A DNA stretch of 5,418 nucleotides from Actinomycetes bacterium (GCA_030597945.1 JAUVQW010000085.1:1-5418), one strand, 5' to 3'. Numbered from the stretch's first letter, positions 1 through 5,418 are shown. Translations and numbers: made by a program. Notes: generated by a model not told the origin, from the sequence alone.

Positions 1-879
1 AGAGCTCCCAGGTACATCGGTAATTCTCTTGGAAATCATTCCACCGGTACATGACTCTGCAACCGATAGAGTTAAACCTCTTTCAAGGAATTGTCTGGCT
101 ACGACTTCTTGAATTGTTTCGCTTCCCTCGCTATACACTCTGTCCGCAAGCACCTTTAGTAGTTCGCCCTTTATTGAATCGATTCTTTGTTCGTCTTCAA
201 GATCATCAGATATTTTGGAGAATATGATCTGGATCCTATCGATTTCGGCTAGGATGGTAAATTCTATGTCATCGTTATCGGTAAGTATTTGCTCGACAAG
301 CTTTGCTAGTTCCGGCTCGGATGGACCAAAGACGTTTAACGATCCCGTGTGGATATATGACCGATTATCATTCTCTTTTTCGATCGAATCGATAGCGATC
401 TCCAACATGTCTTTCATCTCGCTAGGTACTCCGGGTACAGCTACTATTATACTCCTATCAACCCTGATCATTAATCCCGGCGCCGTCCCTCGATCTAAAA
501 GTATCGGTCTTGCTCCTTGTGGGAGATAAGCCTGCCTCATAAAGAGTTCGACATCCGCATTTTGTGGCATGAACTTTTTTAACCGACTAACTAAATCCTC
601 GTTTTGAAGCAGGTCTGTATCTAGGGCTTCTGCCAGTGCTTCTCTAGTAACATCATCATGAGTTGAACCAAGCCCTCCTGTTGTGACTATCATATCGATG
701 CCTTTATTAAGCAATTCCTTTATTGCGTCCCTTATGGCTTCGATATCATCAGGTACTTCAACGATGATCACGCACTTCAATCCACTCTCAGTTAATCTGC
801 GGGCGATAAAATTAGAGTTAGTATCCCTTGACCTGCCTGATGTGATCTCAGAGCCAATGATTATTATCCCAGATTTCAA
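1..879 (-). CDS. cinA: CinA family protein (competence/damage-inducible protein, NMN amidohydrolase), 3' end cut by window edge
   Basis: The first 293 residues are visible and the gene runs off at base 1 inside its second catalytic domain; full-length CinA is usually a little over 400 residues. The N-terminal MoCF/COG1058 domain (about residues 4-168) has the IIGSEITSGRSRDTN region, TTGGLGSTHDDVT (66-78; most relatives have GLGPT) and PGVPSEM (149-155). A KH-like linker follows (about 175-245). The C-terminal PncC-type domain begins near 254 and shows AESCTGG (274-280), which carries the conserved serine, then ITDVPGSS at the edge. In characterised relatives the C-terminal domain deamidates NMN and the N-terminal domain hydrolyses ADP-ribose; both roles here are inferred. 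The start is TTG at 877-879. An in-frame TAA at 892-894 leaves no ATG or GTG upstream of the conserved motif. A weak AAAGG lies 9 bases upstream. A short reading frame with a much better ribosome binding site ends on this TTG, so translation may be coupled. recA may follow beyond the edge. Confidence 0.95.
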   Translation of the reverse strand, partial: MKSGIIIIGSEITSGRSRDTNSNFIARRLTESGLKCVIIVEVPDDIEAIRDAIKELLNKGIDMIVTTGGLGSTHDDVTREALAEALDTDLLQNEDLVSRLKKFMPQNADVELFMRQAYLPQGARPILLDRGTAPGLMIRVDRSIIVAVPGVPSEMKDMLEIAIDSIEKENDNRSYIHTGSLNVFGPSEPELAKLVEQILTDNDDIEFTILAEIDRIQIIFSKISDDLEDEQRIDSIKGELLKVLADRVYSEGSETIQEVVARQFLERGLTLSVAESCTGGMISKRITDVPGSS

Positions 880-920
880 AATCGAATACCTTTATCTGTA
901 ACCATAAAGCTATACTTCAT
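876..920 (-). CDS. Possible 14-codon leader ORF coupled to cinA
   Basis: An ATG two bases after the pgsA stop opens a frame encoding MKYSFMVTDKGIRF and ending in TGA at 876-878. That stop overlaps the TTG start of cinA as TTGA. The ATG has a strong Shine-Dalgarno sequence with a 5-base spacer, clearly better than anything directly in front of the cinA TTG. I do not recognise the peptide. The simplest reading is that ribosomes loaded here terminate at TGA and restart at the overlapping TTG, so the frame couples cinA translation to the pgsA message. It could also be chance, or a sign of a frameshift at the cinA 5' end. The frameshift reading is less likely, because CinA proteins normally begin only a few residues before the IIIIGSE strand. 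Confidence 0.4.
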   Translation of the reverse strand: MKYSFMVTDKGIRF

Positions 921-922
921 GT

Positions 923-1477
923 CTACACCTTCTCCAGTATCCCTTTAGATCTGAAGTAATAGTCTAAACCGGAAATTATTGTTAAGATTATCGCGATACC
1001 CATAAGTATCACGGCCACAAAATCGACAATAGACGTACTGAGCTCACCTCTTGGCATCTCCGCCCTTAAAATCCATGCTATTATAGCCACCACTTGAAAT
1101 ACTGTCTTTGCCTTACCCGTAGAGCTTGAATTAATGATCTCTCCTTCACCCATAGCCAGTATCCGAAGACCGAGGACTGCTATCTCCCTTCCGATTATAA
1201 TCATGGCTATCCATGCAGATAAGCGGCCCAAATCGACAAGGCTTATTAAAGCAGCCGATATTAGGAGCTTATCGGCTACAGGATCAAGGAATCTTCCAAA
1301 GTTGGTCACTTGTTTTCTGCTTCTGGCAATGTAACCATCCAATCCATCAGTTATTGCCGCTACGCTAAATAGAGCGGCAGCCAACCAGTCCCCGTAAGGA
1401 ATGTTTGATAGGATCAGAGCCATAAATACGGGGATTACAAGTATGCGTGCGATCGTTAACCTATTAGCTAAATTCAA
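923..1477 (-). CDS. pgsA: CDP-diacylglycerol--glycerol-3-phosphate 3-phosphatidyltransferase
   Basis: This 184-residue integral membrane enzyme transfers a phosphatidyl group from CDP-diacylglycerol to glycerol-3-phosphate, giving phosphatidylglycerol phosphate for anionic phospholipid synthesis. The CDP-alcohol phosphotransferase signature is complete: D44-G-L-D47-G48, A51-R52, G61, D65 and D69, i.e. DGLDGYIAR then GRFLDPVAD. These acidic residues bind metal and substrate in the family. Hydrophobic stretches near 10-24, 30-43, 72-108, 124-138 and 150-170 fit the usual multi-helix fold, and the length is typical. The start is TTG at 1475-1477. The frame has a TAA at 1514-1516 and no ATG or GTG between that stop and the TTG, and the resulting MNLANRLTIARI matches the usual PgsA N-terminus. 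The first 14 bases overlap the end of rimO, so translation is probably coupled; only a weak GGAA precedes the start. cinA lies downstream, a common arrangement. Other CDP-alcohol transferases are possible, but length and context favour PgsA. Confidence 0.95.
   Translation of the reverse strand: MNLANRLTIARILVIPVFMALILSNIPYGDWLAAALFSVAAITDGLDGYIARSRKQVTNFGRFLDPVADKLLISAALISLVDLGRLSAWIAMIIIGREIAVLGLRILAMGEGEIINSSSTGKAKTVFQVVAIIAWILRAEMPRGELSTSIVDFVAVILMGIAIILTIISGLDYYFRSKGILEKV
926..935 (-). promoter_or_regulatory. Strong Shine-Dalgarno at the pgsA 3' end
   Basis: The minus strand reads GGAGAAGGTG, ending 5 bases before the ATG at 918-920. It lies inside the last codons of pgsA (encoding LEKV). 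It would load ribosomes onto the short leader frame in front of cinA rather than directly onto the cinA TTG. Confidence 0.5.
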
Positions 1478-2789
1478 CTTGTTCCATTTCGCTTTTGTTG
1501 CATAATCTGGCGTTTACATCATAGCCCTCAGTGCCTTCTATCGCTACCCTCACCATATCTCCGGATTTCAATCTCTTAGAAGAATATATAACGGTCTCAC
1601 CGTCGATCTCCGGAGCTTGGCTTTCCAGTCGTCCCAAATAACGGCCACTTTCAATCTTGCTATCAACAATGGCTTTTTTTTCTTCTCCTACCATATCCAT
1701 TTTTTTATTGACACCGATACGATCGGCGATCTCTCGTATCGTATTAGCTCTAGTTCGCTTTAATGAAGCACTTTTTTGGCCTCGCATCTGCGCCGCCTTG
1801 GTTCCCTCTTCGTTTGAATACTCAAATACTCCTAAATAATCAGGTTCTAGCTCCTCGATGAAAGCTATAAGGCCCTGAAAATCACTCTCACTCTCACCTG
1901 GATAACCGACTATGACCGAGGTCCTGATTGCTATGTCATCGATATCTTTTCTTATACGTCCAATGGCGTCTAAAAAAATAGCGTCATCTCCAAAACGGTT
2001 CATAGATCTTAAGATTTTTCTACTAGAATGTTGGAGCGGCAGATCAAGATAGTTACAGATCTTTGGATTGCCAGCCATTTTCTCCATCACTTTTGAAGAA
2101 AGAGATTCGATCTGTTGATACATTATCCTTATCCACCGAAGGTCATCTCTCTTAGCCAGATCACTTAAGAGTTCATCAAGACCTGTTTTATTGTGTAGAT
2201 CTAATCCATACATCGATGTATCTTGGCCAACAAGCGTCAACTCCCGCGCTCCGCCTCTGACCAACAATTCAGCTTCTTCGATGACCTTGCTTAACTCGTT
2301 ACTCCTGTACCTGCCTTTTATGTTTGGAATTGCGCAGAATGAGCATTTTCGATCGCAACCATCAGATATTTGGAGATACTCCCAAGACCTGTTCTCAGAC
2401 AGATAGTATATTGATTTATCATTATCTTTGTAGCTTAATCCAAGGATCTTTTCGATATCATTGAGATCATTAAAATCCATCATAATATCTACCTCAGGTA
2501 TAGCTTTAGTAAGATCATCTTTATAGCGTTGGACTAGACAGCCGAAGACAACAAGCTTTTTTTCTGAAATTTTCTTATCTGTAAGACTAAGAATCGCATT
2601 TATTGATTCTTCTTTAGCGGACTCAATGAAACCGCAGGTGTTGACAAGTATTAACTCGGAGCTATCAATTTCTTCTTGAAGCACGTATCCTGATCGTTTT
2701 AATTTTCTAATAATCTCTTCTGAGATTGCCGAGTTCTTTGGACAACCAAGAGTAATAAGATAGGCTTTTTTTTGTGGACCTTCTTCCAC
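1464..2789 (-). CDS. rimO: Ribosomal protein S12 methylthiotransferase RimO (radical SAM)
   Basis: The 441-residue protein has the three methylthiotransferase domains. An N-terminal UPF0004 domain has cluster cysteines C16 (TLGCPKN), C52 (VNTCGF) and C84 (VFGCLVQ). The radical SAM core has C145-x3-C149-x2-C152 (GCDRKCSFCAIP). A C-terminal TRAM domain spans about 365-430. It uses two [4Fe-4S] clusters and SAM to add a methylthio group to a conserved aspartate of ribosomal protein S12. LGCPKN, rather than the MiaB-type FGCQMN, and a TRAM segment with SQAPEIDG (389-396) favour RimO over the tRNA enzymes MiaB and MtaB. The start is GTG at 2787-2789, three bases after the yajQ stop, with an AGGTAGG ribosome site that includes that stop, so the two are likely co-translated. 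The 3' end overlaps pgsA by 14 bases. Two A8 runs lie in the coding strand, one at codons 6-8. Confidence 0.96.
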   Translation of the reverse strand: MEEGPQKKAYLITLGCPKNSAISEEIIRKLKRSGYVLQEEIDSSELILVNTCGFIESAKEESINAILSLTDKKISEKKLVVFGCLVQRYKDDLTKAIPEVDIMMDFNDLNDIEKILGLSYKDNDKSIYYLSENRSWEYLQISDGCDRKCSFCAIPNIKGRYRSNELSKVIEEAELLVRGGARELTLVGQDTSMYGLDLHNKTGLDELLSDLAKRDDLRWIRIMYQQIESLSSKVMEKMAGNPKICNYLDLPLQHSSRKILRSMNRFGDDAIFLDAIGRIRKDIDDIAIRTSVIVGYPGESESDFQGLIAFIEELEPDYLGVFEYSNEEGTKAAQMRGQKSASLKRTRANTIREIADRIGVNKKMDMVGEEKKAIVDSKIESGRYLGRLESQAPEIDGETVIYSSKRLKSGDMVRVAIEGTEGYDVNARLCNKSEMEQVEFS

Positions 2790-2790
2790 G

Positions 2791-2798
2791 TCCTACCT
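2791..2798 (-). promoter_or_regulatory. Ribosome binding site of rimO, overlapping the yajQ stop
   Basis: The minus strand reads AGGTAGGA just before the GTG start of rimO. AGGT is spaced 5 bases from GTG, and the TAG within it is the stop codon of yajQ. This supports GTG at 2787-2789 as the start and suggests coupling of the two genes. Confidence 0.6.
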
Positions 2799-3290
2799 AA
2801 AATTGATGAATTGAAGAGGTATTTCCATATTAGACTCTTTTACTAAGGCAATTGTCTCCTGAAGAAGGTCTCTGCTTTTACCGCTGATCCTTAACTTGTC
2901 TCCCTCGATCTGCGTTTTAACCTTAATCTTGGACTTCTTGATGATCTGGTTTATCTCTTTAGCCTTTTCGCTCGAGATACCTCTGACTAGATTGATCTCC
3001 TGCCTAACCCTGCCACCTGAAGCGTCCTCTGCTTTAGAAATATCTAGGGCTTTTGGTGATATCCCCCGCTTTATCATCTTCGTCTTGATGACATCTACGA
3101 CTGCCGTAAGAGCCATATCGTTTGCAGTTTCTACTATGATCTTGTCTTGATCTCTATCAAGATCAATATTTGAATTTGTGCTTTTTAGATCGTACCTGTT
3201 TACTACTTCTTTTTTTGCTTGATTGATGCCGTTATCGACTTCCTGCATATCGATCTCAGAGACGATATCAAACGAACTATCCTTTCCCAT
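2793..3290 (-). CDS. yajQ: YajQ family nucleotide-binding protein (DUF520)
   Basis: The 165-residue soluble protein matches the YajQ/DUF520 family over its whole length. Hallmarks are SSFDIVSEIDMQEVDNGINQ (5-24), the KEVVNRYDLK segment (27-36), KRGISPKALDIS (74-85), the KKSKIKVKTQIEGDKLRISG region (118-137, continuing KSRDLLQ) and the C-terminal PLQFINFR (158-165). The family folds into two ferredoxin-like domains and binds nucleotides. A Xanthomonas member is reported to bind cyclic di-GMP, and a Pseudomonas member aids phage phi6 transcription; the role here is unknown. The ATG start has AGGAG 5 bases upstream and gives three residues more at the N-terminus than E. coli YajQ. The stop is three bases from rimO. 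The RodZ-like gene lies 41 bases upstream; those 41 bases hold only a weak 4-bp hairpin and no terminator. Confidence 0.95.
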   Translation of the reverse strand: MGKDSSFDIVSEIDMQEVDNGINQAKKEVVNRYDLKSTNSNIDLDRDQDKIIVETANDMALTAVVDVIKTKMIKRGISPKALDISKAEDASGGRVRQEINLVRGISSEKAKEINQIIKKSKIKVKTQIEGDKLRISGKSRDLLQETIALVKESNMEIPLQFINFR

Positions 3291-3295
3291 TCGTA

Positions 3296-3300
3296 CTCCT
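3296..3300 (-). promoter_or_regulatory. Ribosome binding site of yajQ
   Basis: AGGAG on the minus strand is separated by 5 bases (TACGA) from the ATG at 3288-3290, which supports that start. Confidence 0.7.
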
Positions 3301-3331
3301 TGTTTAGATTGTTTATCGTTAAGCGATTAGG

Positions 3332-3733
3332 TTACGAAAACAGATTGTTTCTAAAAATAAATATAGTGAGCGCCACTATCATAATTAAAAAAATAAATAA
3401 TAAATATTTTCTAGCCGCTTTTTTATTATCTTCCTTCTCATCGCCGATGACAAAGGGGTTAGATTGATTTATTAGATCTTCGTTTTCCCTTTGATACCGA
3501 GTGACGAGAGCTTGGGCATCAAGACCCAAGTAGCCGGCGTATGACTTTATAAATCCCAATACATAGGCTTGGCCGGGTATCTGCTCATAATCGTTATTTT
3601 CAATAGCGCTTAAATATTTTGACCTGATCTTAATATTTTTCTCGACATCTTTCACAGAGATACCCCGCTTGATCCTTGCCTTTGAAAGCGTCTCACCTAT
3701 GGATATTTCCATGACTATTTGATCTTCAATCAT
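3332..3733 (-). CDS. Short RodZ-like helix-turn-helix protein with one membrane helix
   Basis: The product is 133 residues. Residues about 14-82 form a RodZ-type HTH domain: IGETLSKARIKRGISVKDVE (12-31), then YLSAIENNDYEQIPG (40-54) and YVLGFIKSYAGYLGLD (57-72). A charged linker (about 80-109, ending DNKKAARK) precedes a single hydrophobic helix, about 110-127, leaving only RNNLFS outside. RodZ links the MreB cytoskeleton to the cell-wall machinery. Its cytoplasmic HTH domain contacts MreB and full-length forms carry a sizeable extracytoplasmic domain, which is absent here. The stop is clean and no continuation is evident, so this looks like a natural short form. The ATG at 3731-3733 is the first start after an in-frame TAG. 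A second ATG at 3710-3712 gives MEISIGETL, a more usual RodZ-type start. Neither has a clear Shine-Dalgarno sequence. RodZ/YmfM genes often sit upstream of pgsA and cinA, which fits. A membrane-bound transcription regulator is the alternative. Confidence 0.85.
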   Translation of the reverse strand: MIEDQIVMEISIGETLSKARIKRGISVKDVEKNIKIRSKYLSAIENNDYEQIPGQAYVLGFIKSYAGYLGLDAQALVTRYQRENEDLINQSNPFVIGDEKEDNKKAARKYLLFIFLIMIVALTIFIFRNNLFS

Positions 3734-3791
3734 TGTTAAAATCTAACATATCTGCCATCAGTGTTCAAAGCAAGCGCCCATCAATTTAAGA

Positions 3792-4703
3792 TTACGATAT
3801 ATTGATCATCTTTCTTACCGCTGACTCAGCCCTTGCCCTAATACCCTCATCTATCGAAACCTCATAAACTTCTTCATTTAAACTTCTGTAAACTTTCTCT
3901 AATGTAGTGAGCTTCATGTTGGGACAGATCGTCCCCTTGGATGGAAAAAGAATTAACTTATCCGGATTCTCTTTCTCTAATCTATATCTCATTCCAATCT
4001 CGGAACCGATTATGATCGTATTCGAAGATGTCTTTTTGGCAAACTTATACATGCCCGAAGTGCTAGTTATCTCGTCCGCTAAATCAAGCACATCCGTTTC
4101 ACACTCCGGATGAGCAATAAAAACTGCATCAGGATACTCCTTTTTTAGTGCACGGATCTGATCAGCTGTAATATCCTGATGGGTTGGACAATATCCTGGC
4201 CAAAGGATCATTTTTTTTGAGGTTTTTGATTCAACATAACTTCCCAGATTTTTATCGGGAATAAAGATTATCTCACCCTCATCTAAGCTATTAACTACCG
4301 AGACCGCATTAGAAGATGTGCAACATATATCGCTCTCAGCTTTGATCTCGGCTGTCGAATTTACATAGCAGACGACGGGGACTTTTAGATGTTCCGATTT
4401 TAACTTTAGCAATTGATCGATAGTTATCATGTCGGCCAAGGGACAACCGGCTCTAGGCTCTGGGATAAGGATCTTTTTATGAGGATTTAATATATAGGCG
4501 GTCTCGGCCATGAAATATACGCCACAAAATATTATAGTATCGGTATCCATCTCCGTAGCTGTACGGGATAGGCCAAGTGAGTCACCGGTATAATCGGCTA
4601 TTTCCTGAACTTCATCTCTTTGATAATTATGGGCGAGGATAACAGTCTTGGAGCGTCTCTTTAATTCCCTGATCTCATTAATGAGCTCTTCTTTATCTTT
4701 CAA
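3792..4703 (-). CDS. nadA: Quinolinate synthase NadA
   Basis: This 303-residue enzyme condenses iminoaspartate with dihydroxyacetone phosphate to give quinolinate, the second step of de novo NAD synthesis from aspartate. It has the family hallmarks AHNYQRDEVQEIADYTGDSL (24-43) with the substrate-site H25/Y27, FCGVYFMAETA (59-69), PRAGCPLAD (83-91), YVNSTAEIKAESD (113-125), WPGYCPTHQ (168-176) and KGTICPNMK (256-264). C87, C172 and C260 have the spacing of the three cysteines that hold the oxygen-sensitive [4Fe-4S] cluster. Length is typical of the compact form. The start is TTG at 4701-4703, with GGAG 5 bases upstream; there is no ATG before the conserved region. It begins 11 bases after the panD stop, so it is surely co-transcribed with panD. 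Its partner, L-aspartate oxidase or aspartate dehydrogenase, is not in view. Confidence 0.97.
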   Translation of the reverse strand: MKDKEELINEIRELKRRSKTVILAHNYQRDEVQEIADYTGDSLGLSRTATEMDTDTIIFCGVYFMAETAYILNPHKKILIPEPRAGCPLADMITIDQLLKLKSEHLKVPVVCYVNSTAEIKAESDICCTSSNAVSVVNSLDEGEIIFIPDKNLGSYVESKTSKKMILWPGYCPTHQDITADQIRALKKEYPDAVFIAHPECETDVLDLADEITSTSGMYKFAKKTSSNTIIIGSEIGMRYRLEKENPDKLILFPSKGTICPNMKLTTLEKVYRSLNEEVYEVSIDEGIRARAESAVRKMINIS

Positions 4704-4704
4704 G

Positions 4705-4712
4705 CCTTCTCC
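4705..4712 (-). promoter_or_regulatory. Ribosome binding site deciding the nadA TTG start
   Basis: GGAGAAGG on the minus strand lies just after the panD stop, with GGAG ending 5 bases before TTG at 4701-4703. With no in-frame ATG nearby, this fixes the TTG as the likely start. Confidence 0.65.
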
Positions 4713-4714
4713 GA

Positions 4715-5086
4715 TCAGACTGCATCCGAAGCTATGAAAGATGTAATATTGTTTTTCCCATTCAATCTAACGATTCTGGGGAAATGCTTTCTGGCTTCTT
4801 CTTCAGATAGTGATACGTATGTAAGCACTATGACTTTATCTCCTTTATGCATCAGTTTAGCGGCAGCTCCGTTTAATATCATATTACCGGACTCCCTTCT
4901 TCCCTTAATGGCATAAGTCTCTAAACGCGACCCATTAGTAACATTTACCACCTGTATCTTCTCATTTTCAATAATGTCAGCGGCCTCCATTATATCTTCG
5001 GCAATAGTCATACTACCCTCGTATTCGATATTAGCGTCAGTAACAATTGCGTTTTGAATTTTGCTTTTTAACATCGATCGTTGCAT
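4715..5086 (-). CDS. panD: Aspartate 1-decarboxylase PanD (pyruvoyl enzyme)
   Basis: PanD decarboxylates L-aspartate to beta-alanine for pantothenate synthesis. It is made as a proenzyme that cleaves itself between G24 and S25 (in YEGS), turning the serine into the pyruvoyl cofactor. I chose the ATG at 5084-5086, giving 123 residues. With it the numbering matches E. coli PanD exactly: K9, Y22, G24-S25, R54 (NGSR), T57, Y58 and N72 (NGAAA). A GTG three codons upstream would add MRH, but it lies inside the Shine-Dalgarno sequence. Position 11 is glutamine, where the E. coli and B. subtilis enzymes have histidine. The gene starts 26 bases after panC and stops 11 bases before nadA, so the three are probably one operon sharing aspartate as a precursor. 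The C-terminus (SFIASDAV) is of ordinary length. Confidence 0.96.
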   Translation of the reverse strand: MQRSMLKSKIQNAIVTDANIEYEGSMTIAEDIMEAADIIENEKIQVVNVTNGSRLETYAIKGRRESGNMILNGAAAKLMHKGDKVIVLTYVSLSEEEARKHFPRIVRLNGKNNITSFIASDAV

Positions 5087-5089
5087 GTG

Positions 5090-5098
5090 CCTCACCTC
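5090..5098 (-). promoter_or_regulatory. Ribosome binding site deciding the panD start
   Basis: GAGGTGAGG on the minus strand lies just before ATG at 5084-5086; the GAGGTGA part is spaced 5 bases from it. The site covers the upstream in-frame GTG (5093-5095), so that codon is part of the ribosome site and not the start. Confidence 0.7.
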
Positions 5099-5112
5099 AA
5101 AAAGATCTTCAT

Positions 5113-5418
5113 CTAGCTTACCAGTAAATTATCTATAAGACGAGTATTGCCAGCCCGGACAGCGATAGCTACCAATAATGGTTTATCTAGCGTTTCCACT
5201 TCAGTCAAATCGTCCGGCCTGCAAAGCGATAGATATTCAATACTCAGATTCTCCTTGTCTTTGATCATGCTCTCTATTAAAATCTTTACTTTATTTATAT
5301 CTGTTTGACCATTATTTATATCATCTCCGGCGGCCATTAATGATTTCCAAATGATTTCGGCATCGCGCCTTTCTGCGTCACTTAGATGCTTATTTCTTGA
5401 ACTTGCAGCTAATCCGTC
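5113..5418 (-). CDS. panC: Pantothenate synthetase, C-terminal part (5' end beyond the window)
   Basis: The last 101 codons are visible, in frame to the window edge, and end in TAG at 5113-5115. The protein begins at the conserved DGLAASSRNKHLSDAER segment, the PanC DGLAxSSRN motif whose SSR residues contact ATP. The rest follows the C-terminal lid domain: a helix around IIWKSLMAAGDDIN, the SIEYLSLCRPDDLTEVETLD stretch (the usual YxxxxDxxTL-type beta strand region), then LLVAIAVRAGNTRLIDN before the end. Full PanC is about 280 residues, so roughly two thirds, including the HIGH-type nucleotide-binding motif, lies outside. It joins pantoate and beta-alanine using ATP; the beta-alanine comes from PanD, encoded 26 bases downstream. 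An internal ATG at 5335-5337 is not the start, since the conserved frame continues past it. Confidence 0.95.
   Translation of the reverse strand, partial: DGLAASSRNKHLSDAERRDAEIIWKSLMAAGDDINNGQTDINKVKILIESMIKDKENLSIEYLSLCRPDDLTEVETLDKPLLVAIAVRAGNTRLIDNLLVS

Noticed and set aside
215..529. Plus-strand open frame of 104 codons
   Set aside because: It lies wholly inside cinA on the other strand, has serine/isoleucine-rich shadow composition and no ribosome site, and matches no family I know. The same holds for the plus-strand frames at 683-901, 1134-1334, 1657-1839, 2191-2406, 2896-3150, 3219-3467, 3907-4113 and 4734-4916.
1464..2789. Possible assignment of the radical SAM gene as MiaB or MtaB
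   Set aside because: The LGCPKN motif near the N-terminus and SQAPEIDG in the TRAM region fit RimO better than the tRNA-modifying relatives.
3291..3331. Small inverted repeat (ATCG / CGAT) between the RodZ-like gene and yajQ
   Set aside because: The stem is only 4 bp, AT-rich around it, and has no following U-run; it is not a terminator.
3734..3746. Short inverted repeat GTTA...TAAC just before the RodZ-like ATG
   Set aside because: Four base pairs around a 5-base centre is too little to call an operator.
3734..3780. Two nested short ATG frames in the gap before the RodZ-like gene, one overlapping the next as TGATG
   Set aside because: They are 7 and 10 codons long and have no ribosome sites, unlike the leader before cinA.
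5087..5095. Upstream GTG start for panD adding three residues
   Set aside because: The GTG is part of the GAGGTGAGG ribosome site, and the ATG at 5084-5086 gives numbering identical to E. coli PanD.
5092..5112. Six-codon ATG frame between panC and panD
   Set aside because: It is very short, has no good ribosome site and ends inside the panD ribosome site; probably chance.

Overview
The window is a compact run of bacterial housekeeping genes, all read from the minus strand. In transcription order (right to left) they are panC (3' part), panD, nadA, a short RodZ-like helix-turn-helix membrane protein, yajQ, rimO, pgsA and cinA (5' part). Both window edges cut genes. I see no plus-strand gene, RNA gene, mobile element, CRISPR array or convincing terminator. 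The largest gap between genes is 58 bases and one pair overlaps, so the whole stretch could be one transcription unit.

Organism: base composition is moderate to low GC (about 40%, by eye). The order rodZ-like / rimO / pgsA / cinA resembles the block that lies before recA in many Bacillota and deep-branching Actinomycetota, so recA may follow cinA beyond base 1. That placement is an inference and I cannot name a genus. Non-ATG starts are common: nadA, pgsA and cinA use TTG and rimO uses GTG. Several starts sit about 5 bases behind a good Shine-Dalgarno sequence.

Region by region: 3792-5418 is a cofactor cluster. PanD makes beta-alanine from aspartate, PanC joins it to pantoate to give pantothenate for CoA, and NadA makes quinolinate for NAD from the aspartate-derived iminoaspartate. 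3332-3733 encodes a minimal RodZ-like protein with a cytoplasmic HTH domain, one membrane helix and almost no outer domain. 2793-3290 is YajQ. 1464-2789 is RimO, the ribosomal protein S12 methylthiotransferase. 923-1477 is PgsA, which makes phosphatidylglycerol phosphate. 1-879 is CinA, whose C-terminal domain in related proteins recycles NMN and so returns to NAD metabolism.

Nothing here is clearly an undescribed system. The most distinctive local feature is a 14-codon reading frame between pgsA and cinA. It has a strong ribosome binding site, and its stop overlaps the TTG start of cinA, which suggests translational coupling. The RodZ-like protein without an outer domain and the abundance of GATC also merit a look.
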